A stretch of 64,000 nt of DNA from Haematococcus lacustris (taxonomy: Eukaryota; Chlorophyta; Chlorophyceae; Chlamydomonadales; Haematococcaceae): assembly GCA_030144725.1 (NCBI GenBank), contig JASKMD010000029.1, positions 12,630,733-12,694,732 on the forward strand. The letters are read 5' to 3'. The notes beneath the pieces are model-generated. The model searched no databases, was not told the DNA's origin, and saw only the letters and a program-made list of their open reading frames with translations. How positions within the stretch are numbered: position 1 is the first letter of the stretch; each line of letters opens with the position of its first letter. Shown piece by piece: positions 22,601-33,272 of the stretch. A program made the translations under genes and the position numbers.

Positions 22601-25600
22601 GTGGCAGGGCAGCTGCAGCAGGGCGGGTGGTGGCAATGCAGGTGCAGCAGGACAAGTGCAGAAGGGAAGGTGGTGGCAGGGCAGCTGCAGCATGGCAGGT
22701 GGTGGCATTGCAGGTGCAGCAAGGCAGGTGTAAAAGGGAAGGTGGTTACAAGGCAGCTGCAGCAGGGCGGGTGGTGGCAATGCAGGTGCAGCAGGGCAGG
22801 TGCAGCGGGGAAGGTGCAGCAGGGAAGGTTGTGGCAGGGCAGGTGGAGCAGGGCAGTTGCAGAAGGGAAGGTGGTTACAAGGCAGCTGCAGCAGGGCTGG
22901 TGGTGGCAATGCAGGTGCAGCAGCGCAGCTGCAGCAGCGCAGGTAGTGGCAGGGCAAGTGCAGCATGGCAGGTGCAGCAAGGCAGGTGCAGCAGGTCAGG
23001 TGTAGAAGGGAAGGTTGTGGCAGGGCAGCTGCAGCAGGGCGGGTGGTGGCAATGCAGGTGCAGCAGGACAAGTGCAGAAGGGAAGGTGGTGGCAGGGCAG
23101 CTGCAGCATGGCAGGTGCAGAAGGGAAGGTGGTTACAAGGCAGCTGCAGCAAGGCGGGTGGTGGCAGTGCAGGTGCACCAGGGCAGGTGCAGTAGGGAAG
23201 GTGGTTACAAGGCAAGCTGCAATAGGGCTGGTGGTGGCAATGCAGGTGCAGCAGGACAAGTACAGAAGGGAAGGTGGTGGCAGGGCAGCTGCAGCAGGGC
23301 AGGTGGTGGCATTGCAGGTGCAGCAAGGCAGGTGTAAAAGGGAAGGTGGTTACAAGGCAGCTGCAGCAGGGCGGGTGGTGGCAATGCAGGTGCAGCAGGG
23401 CAGGTGCAGCGGGGAAGGTGCAGCAGGGAAGGTTGTGGCAGGGCAGGTGGAGCAGGGCAGTTGCAGAAGGGAAGGTGGTTACAAGGCAGCTGCAGCAGGG
23501 CTGGTGGTGGCAATGCAGGTGCAGCAGCGCAGCTGCAGCAGCGCAGGTAGTGGCAGGGCAAGTGCAGCATGGCAGGTGCAGCAAGGCAGGTGCAGCAGGT
23601 CAGGTGCAGAAGGGAAGGTTGTGGCAGGGCAGCTGCAGCAGGGCGGGTGGTGGCAATGCAGGTGCAGCAGGGCAGGTGCAGAAGGGAAGGTGGTTACAAG
23701 GCAAGCTGCAGCAGGGCGGGTGGTGGCAATGCAGGTGCAGCAGGACAAGTACAGAAGGGAAGGTGGTGGCAGGGAAGCTTGTGGCAGGGCAGGTGCAGAA
23801 GGGAAGGTGGTGGCAGGGCAGCTGCAGCAGGACAAGTGCAGAAGGGAAGGTGGTGGCAGGGCAGCAGCAGCAAGGTAGGTGCAGAAGGGAAGGTGGTTAC
23901 AAGGCAGCTGCAGCAAGGCGGGTGGTGGCAGTGCAGATGCACCAGGGCAGGTGCAGTAGGGAAGGTGGTTACAAGGCAGCTGCAGCAGGGCGGGTGGTGG
24001 CAATGCAGGTGCAGCAGGGAAGGTGCAGCAGGGAAGGTTGTGGCAAAGCAGCTGCAGCAAGGCAGGTGCAGAAGGGAAGGTTGTGGCAGGGCAGGTGCAG
24101 CAGGGAAGGTTGTGGCAGGGCAGCTGCAGTAGGGCAGGTGGTGGCAGTGCAGGTGCAGCAGGGCGGGTGGTGGCAGGGCAGGTTCAGTACGGAAGGTGCA
24201 GCAGGGGAGGTTGTGGCAGGGCAGGTGCAGCAGGGCAGGTGCAGAAGGGAAGGTTGTGGCAGGGCAGCTGCAGCAGGGCGGGTGGTGGCAATGCAGGTGC
24301 AGCAGGACAAGTGCAGAAGGGAAGGTGGTGGCAGGGCAGCTGCAGCAAGGCAGGTGCAGAAGGGAAGGTGGTTACAAGGCAGCTGCAGCAAGGCGGGTGG
24401 TGGCAGTGCAGGTGCACCAGGGCAGGTGCAGTAGGGAAGGTGGTTACAAGGCAAGCTGCAGCAGGGCGGGTGGTGGCAATGCAGGTGCAGCAGGGCAGGT
24501 GCAGCAGGGAAGGTGCAGCAGGGAAGGTTGTGGCAGGGCAGGTGCAGCAGGAAAGGTTGTGGCAGGGCAGCTGCAGCAGGGCAGGTGGTGGCCGTGCAGG
24601 TGCACCAGGGCAGGTGCAGTAGGGAAGGTGGTTACAAGGCAGCTGCAGCAGGGCGGGTGGTGGCAATGCAGGTGCAGCAGCGCAGGTGCAGCAGCGCAGG
24701 TAGTGGCGGGGCAAGTGCAGCAAGGCAGGTGCAGCAAGGCAGGTGCCGCAGGGCAGGTGCAGAAGGGAAGGTTGTGGCAGGGCAGCTGCAGCAGGGCGGG
24801 TGGTGGCAATGCAGGTGCAGCAGGACAAGTACAGAAGGGAAGGTGGTGGCAGGGAAGCTGCAGCATGGCAGGTGCAGAAGGGAAGGTGGTTACAAGGCAG
24901 CTGCAGCAAGGCGGGTGGTGGCAGTGCAGGTGCACCAGGGCAGGTGCAGTAGGGAAGGTGGTTACAAGGCAAGCTGCAATAGGGCTGGTGGTGGCAATGC
25001 AGGTGCAGCAGGACAAGTACAGAAGGGAAGGTGGTGGCAGGGCAGCTGCAGCAGGGCAGGTGGTGGCATTGCAGGTGCAGCAAGGCAGGTGTAAAAGGGA
25101 AGGTGGTTACAAGGCAGCTGCAGCAGGGCGGGTGGTGGCAATGCAGGTGCAGCAGGGCAGGTGCAGCGGGGAAGGTGCAGCAGGGAAGGTTGTGGCAGGG
25201 CAGGTGGAGCAGGGCAGTTGCAGAAGGGAAGGTGGTTACAAGGCAGCTGCAGCAGGGCTGGTGGTGGCAATGCAGGTGCAGCAGCGCAGCTGCAGCAGCA
25301 TAGGTAGTGGCAGGGCAAGTGCAGCATGGCAGGTGCAGCAAGGCAGGTGCAGCAGGTCAGGTGCAGAAGGGAAGGTTGTGGCAGGGCAGCTGCAGCAGGG
25401 CGGGTGGTGGCAATGCAGGTGCAGCAGGGCAGGTGCAGAAGGGAAGGTGGTTACAAGGCAAGCTGCAGCAGGGCGGGTGGTGGCAATGCAGGTGCAGCAG
25501 GACAAGTACAGAAGGGAAGGTGGTGGCAGGGAAGCTTGTGGCAGGGCAGGTGCAGAAGGGAAGGTGGTGGCAGGGCAGCTGCAGCAGGACAAGTGCAGAA

Positions 25601-28600
25601 GGGAAGGTGGTGGCAGGGCAGCAGCAGCAAGGTAGGTGCAGAAGGGAAGGTGGTTACAAGGCAGCTGCAGCAAGGCGGGTGGTGGCAGTGCAGGTGCACC
25701 AGGGCAGGTGCAGTAGGGAAGGTGGTTACAAGGCAGCTGCAGCAGGGCGGGTGGTGGCAATGCAGGTGCAGCAGGGAAGGTGCAGCAGGGAAGGTTGTGG
25801 CAAAGCAGCTGCAGCAAGGCAGGTGCAGAAGGGAAGGTGGTTACAAGGCAGCTGCAGCAAGGCGGGTGGTGGCAGTGCAGGTGCACCAGGGCAGGTGCAG
25901 TAGGGAAGGTGGTTACAAGGCAAGCTGCAGCAGGGCGGGTGGTGGCAATGCAGGTGCAGCAGGGCAGGTGCAGCAGGGAAGGTGCAGCAGGGAAGGTTGT
26001 GGCAGGGCAGGTGCAGCAGGAAAGGTTGTGGCAGGGCAGCTGCAGCAGGGCAGGTGGTGGCCGTGCAGGTGCACCAGGGCAGGTGCAGTAGGGAAGGTGG
26101 TTACAAGGCAGCTGCAGCAGGGCGGGTGGTGGCAATGCAGGTGCAGCAGCGCAGGTGCAGCAGCGCAGGTAGTGGCAGGGCAAGTGCAGCAAGGCAGGTG
26201 CAGCAAGGCAGGTGCAGCAGGGCAGGTGCAGAAGGGAAGGTTGTGGCAGGGCAGCTGCAGCAGGGCGGGTGGTGGCAATGCAGGTGCAGCAGGACAAGTA
26301 CAGAAGGGAAGGTGGTGGCAGGGAAGCTTGTGGCAGGGCAGGTGCAGAAGGGAAGGCTGTGGCAGGGCAGCTGCAGCAGGGCTGGTGGTGGCAATGCAGG
26401 TGCAGCAGGACAAGTGCAGAAGGGAAGGTGGTGGCAGGGCAGCTGCAGCATGGCAGGTGCAGAAGGGAAGGTGGTTACAAGGCAGCTGCAGCAAGGCGGG
26501 TGGTGGCAGTGCAGGTGCACCAGGGCAGGTGCAGTAGGGAAGGTGGTTACAAGGCAAGCTGCAATAGGGCTGGTGGTGGCAATGCAGGTGCAGCAGGACA
26601 AGTACAGAAGGGAAGGTGGTGGCAGGGCAGCTGCAGCAGGGCAGGTGGTGGCATTGCAGGTGCAGCAAGGCAGGTGTAAAAGGGAAGGTGGTTACAAGGC
26701 AGCTGCAGCAGGGCGGGTGGTGGCAATGCAGGTGCAGCAGGGCAGGTGCAGCGGGGAAGGTGCAGCAGGGAAGGTTGTGGCAGGGCAGGTGGAGCAGGGC
26801 AGTTGCAGAAGGGAAGGTGGTTACAAGGCAGCTGCAGCAGGGCTGGTGGTGGCAATGCAGGTGCACCAGGGCAGGTGCAGTAGGGAAGGTGGTTACAAGG
26901 CAGCTGCAGCAGGGCGGGTGGTGGCAATGCAGGTGCAGCAGGGAAGGTGCAGCAGGGAAGGTTGTGGCAAAGCAGCTGCAGCAAGGCAGGTGCAGAAGGG
27001 AAGGTTGTGGCAGGGCAGGTGCAGCAGGGAAGGTTGTGGCAGGGCAGCTGCAGTAGGGCAGGTGGTGGCAGTGCAGGTGCAGCAGGGCGGGTGGTGGCAG
27101 GGCAGGTTCAGTACGGAAGGTGCAGCAGGGGAGGTTGTGGCAGGGCAGGTGCAGCAGGGCAGGTGCAGAAGGGAAGGTTGTGGCAGGGCAGCTGCAGCAG
27201 GGCGGGTGGTGGCAATGCAGGTGCAGCAGGACAAGTGCAGAAGGGAAGGTGGTGGCAGGGCAGCTGCAGCAAGGCAGGTGCAGAAGGGAAGGTGGTTACA
27301 AGGCAGCTGCAGCAAGGCGGGTGGTGGCAGTGCAGGTGCACCAGGGCAGGTGCAGTAGGGAAGGTGGTTACAAGGCAAGCTGCAGCAGGGCGGGTGGTGG
27401 CAATGCAGGTGCAGCAGGGCAGGTGCAGAAGGGAAGGTGGTTACAAGGCAGCTGCAGCAAGGCGGGTGGTGGCAGTGCAGGTGCAGCAGGACAATTACAG
27501 AAGGGAAGGTGGTGGCAGGGAAGCTTGTGGCAGGGCAGGTGCAGAAGGGAAGGTGGTGGCAGGGCAGCTGCAGCAAGGCGGGTGGTGGCAATGCAGGTGC
27601 AGCAGGGCAGGTGCAGCAGGGCAGGTGGTGGCAGTGCATGTGCAGCAAGGCGAGTGCAGCAGGGCAGGTGGTGGCAGGGCAGCTGCAGCAGGGCGGGTGG
27701 TGGCAGCGAAGGTGCAGCAGGGCAGGTGCAGTAGGGAAGGTGGTTATAAGGCAAGCTGCAGCAGGGCGGGTGGTGGCAATGCAGGTGCAGCAGGACAATT
27801 ACAGAAGGGAAGGTGGTGGCAGGGCAGCTCCAGCAAGGCGGCTGGTGGCAATGCAGGTGCAGCAGGGCAGGTGCAGCGGGGAAGGTGCAGCAGGGAAGGT
27901 TGTGGCAGGGAAGGTGCAGCAGGAAAGGTTGTGGCAGGGCAGCTGCAGCAGGGCAGGTGGTGGCCGTGCAGGTGCACCAGGGCAGGTGCAGTAGGGAAGG
28001 TGGTTACAAGGCAGCTGCAGCAGGGCGGGTGGTGGCAATGCAGGTGCAGCAGCGCAGGTGCAGCAGCGCAGGTAGTGGCGGGGCAAGTGCAGCAAGGCAG
28101 GTGCAGCAAGGCAGGTGCAGCAGGGCAGGTGCAGAAGGGAAGGTTGTGGCAGGGCAGCTGCAGCAGGGCGGGTGGTGGCAATGCAGGTGCAGCAGGACAA
28201 GTACAGAAGGGAAGGTGGTGGCAGGGCAGCTGCAGCATGGCAGGTGCAGAAGGGAAGGTGGTTACAAGGCAGCTGCAGCAAGGCGGGTGGTGGCAGTGCA
28301 GGTGCACCAGGGCAGGTGCAGTAGGGAAGGTGGTTACAAGGCAAGCTGCAATAGGGCTGGTGGTGGCAATGCAGGTGCAGCAGGACAAGTACAGAAGGGA
28401 AGGTGGTGGCAGGGCAGCTGCAGCAGGGCAGGTGGTGGCATTGCAGGTGCAGCAAGGCAGGTGTAAAAGGGAAGGTGGTTACAAGGCAGCTGCAGCAGGG
28501 CGGGTGGTGGCAATGCAGGTGCAGCAGGGCAGGTGCAGCGGGGAAGGTGCAGCAGGGAAGGTTGTGGCAGGGCAGGTGGAGCAGGGCAGTTGCAGAAGGG

Positions 28601-29521
28601 AAGGTGGTTACAAGGCAGCTGCAGCAGGGCTGGTGGTGGCAATGCAGGTGCAGCAGCGCAGCTGCAGCAGCGCAGGTAGTGGCAGGGCAAGTGCAGCATG
28701 GCAGGTGCAGCAAGGCAGGTGCAGCAGGTCAGGTGTAGAAGGGAAGGTTGTGGCAGGGCAGCTGCAGCAGGGCGGGTGGTGGCAATGCAGGTGCAGCAGG
28801 ACAAGTGCAGAAGGGAAGGTGGTGGCAGGGCAGCTGCAGCATGGCAGGTGGTGGCATTGCAGGTGCAGCAAGGCAGGTGTAAAAGGGAAGGTGGTTACAA
28901 GGCAGCTGCAGCAGGGCGGGTGGTGGCAATGCAGGTGCAGCAGGGCAGGTGCAGCGGGGAAGGTGCAGCAGGGAAGGTTGTGGCAGGGCAGGTGGAGCAG
29001 GGCAGTTGCAGAAGGGAAGGTGGTTACAAGGCAGCTGCAGCAGGGCTGGTGGTGGCAATGCAGGTGCAGCAGCGCAGCTGCAGCAGCGCAGGTAGTGGCA
29101 GGGCAAGTGCAGCATGGCAGGTGCAGCAAGGCAGGTGCAGCAGGTCAGGTGTAGAAGGGAAGGTTGTGGCAGGGCAGCTGCAGCAGGGCGGGTGGTGGCA
29201 ATGCAGGTGCAGCAGGACAAGTGCAGAAGGGAAGGTGGTGGCAGGGCAGCTGCAGCATGGCAGGTGCAGAAGGGAAGGTGGTTACAAGGCAGCTGCAGCA
29301 AGGCGGGTGGTGGCAGTGCAGGTGCACCAGGGCAGGTGCAGTAGGGAAGGTGGTTACAAGGCAAGCTGCAATAGGGCTGGTGGTGGCAATGCAGGTGCAG
29401 CAGGACAAGTACAGAAGGGAAGGTGGTGGCAGGGCAGCTGCAGCAGGGCAGGTGGTGGCATTGCAGGTGCAGCAAGGCAGGTGTAAAAGGGAAGGTGGTT
29501 ACAAGGCAGCTGCAGCAGGGC
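16673..29521. repeat. 12.8-kb GC-rich minisatellite with 6.1-kb tandem duplication
   Basis: The entire stretch is built from short interchangeable blocks such as GGGCAGGTGCAGAAGGGAAG, GTGGTTACAAGGCAGCTGCA and GCAGGGCGGGTGGTGGCAAT. It shows higher-order order: 17535 to about 20350 recurs at an offset of 6034 bases, and about 20400 to 23340 recurs at an offset of 6149, the 115-bp difference being one extra block in the second copy (near 26370-26490). A smaller 416-bp duplication is visible around 22550-23000. Several frames stay open for hundreds of codons on both strands because the blocks lack stop codons. I see no sign that these are proteins. It ends in an assembly gap, so the real array may be longer. 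Confidence 0.93.
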
Positions 29522-30021
29522 NNNNNNNNNNNNNNNNNNNNNNNNNNNNNNNNNNNNNNNNNNNNNNNNNNNNNNNNNNNNNNNNNNNNNNNNNNNNNNN
29601 NNNNNNNNNNNNNNNNNNNNNNNNNNNNNNNNNNNNNNNNNNNNNNNNNNNNNNNNNNNNNNNNNNNNNNNNNNNNNNNNNNNNNNNNNNNNNNNNNNNN
29701 NNNNNNNNNNNNNNNNNNNNNNNNNNNNNNNNNNNNNNNNNNNNNNNNNNNNNNNNNNNNNNNNNNNNNNNNNNNNNNNNNNNNNNNNNNNNNNNNNNNN
29801 NNNNNNNNNNNNNNNNNNNNNNNNNNNNNNNNNNNNNNNNNNNNNNNNNNNNNNNNNNNNNNNNNNNNNNNNNNNNNNNNNNNNNNNNNNNNNNNNNNNN
29901 NNNNNNNNNNNNNNNNNNNNNNNNNNNNNNNNNNNNNNNNNNNNNNNNNNNNNNNNNNNNNNNNNNNNNNNNNNNNNNNNNNNNNNNNNNNNNNNNNNNN
30001 NNNNNNNNNNNNNNNNNNNNN
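29522..30021. other. Assembly gap 1 (500 N)
   Basis: Exactly 500 Ns, a conventional placeholder, so the true size is unknown. The left flank is minisatellite, and the right flank is the downstream part of gene E. The 3' end of gene E may lie in the gap. Confidence 0.98.
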
Positions 30022-30182
30022 CACATAGGATACCATGCCATCATGTCTCCATCACAGAATACAAGGCATCATGCCATACAGGACATCATACCAGCAGAGC
30101 AAACACGTGGTTGCCTTGACATCATCATGTGACATGTGACTATTGACAACACCAGGCATCCATTACACAAGACAAACTCACC
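30022..30182. other. Sequence right of gap 1, no gene recognised
   Basis: The stretch carries short CATCATG/ACATCAT-rich repeats and looks like intron or 3' flank of gene E. Nothing else is recognisable. Confidence 0.4.
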
Positions 30183-33146
30183 GGTACAGCGATAAGCATC
30201 CACGAAACCTGGTGCCATGCTGCCGAGCATTGTCTGGAGCTGTATCACCATGACTGGCGGTACTGTCAGACTGGGCTCCGCAGCCTCGTCGCTGGGCTGG
30301 TCAGCAGCCACACCTAGATGGCAGCCAACTCAATCGTGTCATGTCAACACGGGACACAAACAGTGATCCATTAGATGATACATACACTGCAGCCCTATGT
30401 CATGGCTCACAACACATAGGCTGTGAATAACATTGAAGCCAATGTACAAAGTTACTCACGGGCTTGCCAGAAGTCCCGGCCACGTTTATACTCTACTCCA
30501 CTCCTACAATTTAGTCCCTGCGTTTGTCCCTGCGTTCTACCGACCTTGTCCGATCGGGCTGGAAATTTGATAGATGGCAGTTTTTAGAAAATAAAAACAT
30601 ATTTGTACAAGAAAAATATTCTGAAAAAATCAACAGCTGTTGCGCTGTGGCCCGCAACCTATCCCTGCACTCATCCCTGCACTCTAGCCACAGGGCCACA
30701 GCGCAGCCGCCTTTGATTTTTTCAAAATATTTTTTCTGAAAAATCTCTTTTGTTTTCTGCAAACTACCATCTATCAAAATTTCAGCCCGATCGGACAAGG
30801 TCGGTCAACACGCAGGGACGGACGCAGGGATTAATTTGTAGGAGTGTCCCCACTCAGGCGGCACGAAGTTGATGCCCTTGGTCCAGCGTAGGATGACGTA
30901 TTTCTTGTAGGCCTCGGTCTCTTTGGCAATCTGGCCGCTGCACAGCTTGTTGGGGTTATTGTTGCACCATTCTTGGACGGTGCGACGCTTGTTGCGAAGA
31001 GCACTGCACAATAGCATGACAAATACACAGGTGCAAAAGCACATGCATTACCATGTGAGACATGCTAGATAGGACATGCCATGGTATTCAAGCTTGAGCC
31101 ACATGCGTGCACTCACTGTTGCATGACTTTATCCACGTTAGTGTATGTCACACACGGGGGCAGTTTTCCTTCAAACTCGACCTGAAGGGCCATCACAACA
31201 GCCCCAAGCGCTGCAAATTCCGCTGCAGGCCACTTTGAAATTTCTTCTTTGTTGCTCTTGTTGCAGAGCTTCCCATGAGGCTCATCGCCAATAGGATACT
31301 CCTGCATGTGCACAGCTTTCAAGTCGTTCAACATGTTGCAAGTCAATCCATGTGCAATAGTTGTAGCAACACTATGATCTTACAGGCAGGTATGTTCTCA
31401 TACCGAACTTGACCCAGGCTTTCCCTGACTCTCTCATCACACACTTAAACGCCTGCAAACCACAAGCACATATAATTGTGACATTCATCACGGGGCAGAA
31501 TTGCATGCATGTGGCACCATGCCCTCACACACACACACCTTTTTCCCGTCCTCATCACCACCGAATGGGTTGTGTGAGGAGTCCTGCACAGCAGATTCTA
31601 GGCACTTTCATCAGCTCATGAATATCATTATCCATAGTGTTGCATGATGACATGAGGCATGAGTCCACACTTGCTGTCATTCACCTCCTTGCCCTCCTTC
31701 TTCTTCCCTTTCCCTTTCCCCTTCTCCTTGCCCTCCTCCTCCTCCTTCTCCTGCCCCTCCTCCTCGCCCTCCTCCTGGGCGTCCTCCTTGCCCTGAACCT
31801 GGCCCTTCTTCAGGCTCTTCTTCTGTCCCTGGTCCTGCCCCTTGCTGACGCCTTTACTCTTGGGCGCGTTGTCACTAGGTCGACGGCCCTGTCAAGGCAT
31901 AGGTGATGAGCGGATTACTCAGACACAACATGCAGCTCAACAACATGCAGCTCCTCAACAACAACATGCTCAGACACAACATGCAGCACCTCAACAGATG
32001 GTTATCTTACCCTCTTCTTGGCAAAAATACCATCGTCATCCTTCTCCTCATCCTCCTCCACCCTCGTCTGCCCATGCTTCCTGGGGCTGGCAGCAACGAG
32101 GCCACGTGCATGACCGCGCAACTGCATGTTTAGAACAAGATACCATGCGCATCATGCATGATCCCATTGTGACCCAAGTATCTCTTTCACTTACTGTTAT
32201 CCTTGCGGGTCGCTTGCCCAGTGAGCCAGCACCAGCTCCTGCCGCAGCCTGCAAGTCAGCAGGGCATGCTCAATCATAACCATTCGACTAAAGCAACAAT
32301 GGCTTCCTGGTTGTGCATAGAGCCTCCATGCATGACCTACCCGCTTAGCACGGGGCTCGTCATCCTCTTCCTCATCCGACACCTCAGATCGCTCCTCCTC
32401 CTGGCCTTCATCTACACTATCCTGGAGGCTGTCTTCATGGCCTGTACGAGCCGGTGGAGTCACGGTCTGAACATGGCAGCGCATGGAATACTACCTAGGT
32501 CAGCATACCTAATTAGGTCAGCATACCTAATTACAGCCACGAACACCTCTCACCCTAAACAGGCATCATGACAGTGGCATACCTTGCTTGCAGGCGTAGG
32601 GGCCTTGCCAGAGGACGTTCCAGCAGAGGCGCCAATGCCCTTCATGACCTGCCCTCCATATCTATGCAAGCGGCGCGAGACTGGCAGCAGACCAAGGCTT
32701 GGAGGCTGGGGCGGAGACGGTGCCTGTCAGTGTAGCAGACACAGTGGTGTCAGCAGCAAGGGGGGAGGACATGTTGTAAGACATTTCAACACACCTTAGT
32801 CTTGGCATACAGAATGACATCTGCATAGTCATTCTCAGGCTTGAAGCTGCCACACTTCATGCCAGCACATGCAGCGAACCAAGCCTTGTCCTGCTTCTTA
32901 TTCATGAAGAGACGGGCAAGGGCCCTGACCTCCCCCGGCTCCATCATGCCGGTATAGTTGACATGGCCATCGCTGGAGGTTTCCATTTATGATGAGGTGG
33001 AGAGAAAGCAGGTGCAGTGACAATGAATCCGCTGAGGAGTAGACGCTGACATCGAAGTTCTCAAGAACTCCATCGAACTCATCAAGCACAGTTACGTTTA
33101 CAGCCATACTGCGGCGTTGTTGCTTCCTACGTGCTGTCCCCTTCAA
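30183..33146 (-). CDS. Gene E: accessory protein of transposon set 1 (paralogue of gene C)
   Basis: This is a spliced minus-strand gene of unknown function. Likely exons, 5' to 3': MKGTARRKQQRRSMAVNVTV (from 33146); a piece with METSSDGHVNYTG and CGSFKPENDYADVILYAK (32986-32800); an acidic piece near 32460-32350 (DEGQEEERSEVSDEEEDDEP); VHMQEYPIGDEPHGKLCNK (about 31346-31110); NKRRTVQEWCNNNPNKL to FVPPEWG (about 31000-30847), continuing after a MITE as VEYKRGRDFWQA with a GTGAGT donor near 30461; and VIQLQTMLGSMAPGFVDAYRC (about 30316-30183). The order acidic linker, HxQEYPI block, helical RR/KK-rich block and PPEW/PPEV block matches gene C, so the two are paralogues. Each sits head-to-head with a transposase, suggesting a TnpA-like DNA-binding partner (inference). 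The C-terminus may be in gap 1. Exon borders are approximate. Confidence 0.55.
30499..30846. mobile_element. Foldback MITE, CACTCCTAC family, copy 2
   Basis: The 348-bp element has termini CACTCCTACAATTTAG and TTAATTTGTAGGAGTG, with long inverted arms of about 110 bp around a centre containing short ATCCCTGCACTC repeats. A TC duplication flanks it (30497-30498 and 30847-30848). It lies in an exon of gene E; removal with one TC reopens that exon up to a splice donor. No coding capacity. Confidence 0.92.
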
Positions 33147-33272
33147 ACACCGCCGGAAATGTTATGCTAGCAAGAAATGTGAGATGGTCGAAGAGCCACC
33201 GGCATCCAGGGATACGGAGATAGGCCTCGCCTGTTATAACAATGAATATACAGGCTGGAACTTAGGCGGCTG
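33147..33272. promoter_or_regulatory. Short divergent intergenic region between genes E and A
   Basis: Only about 126 bp separate the putative first exons of E (minus) and A (plus), so the two probably share a bidirectional promoter. I see no clear TATA box or operator. The start codons are not certain, so the interval may shift. Confidence 0.3.

Noticed and set aside
16673..29521. Very long open frames (up to 735 codons) that could be read as novel proteins
   Set aside because: They occur in several frames on both strands of the same repeat blocks, have no start context or domain, and exist only because the blocks lack stops.
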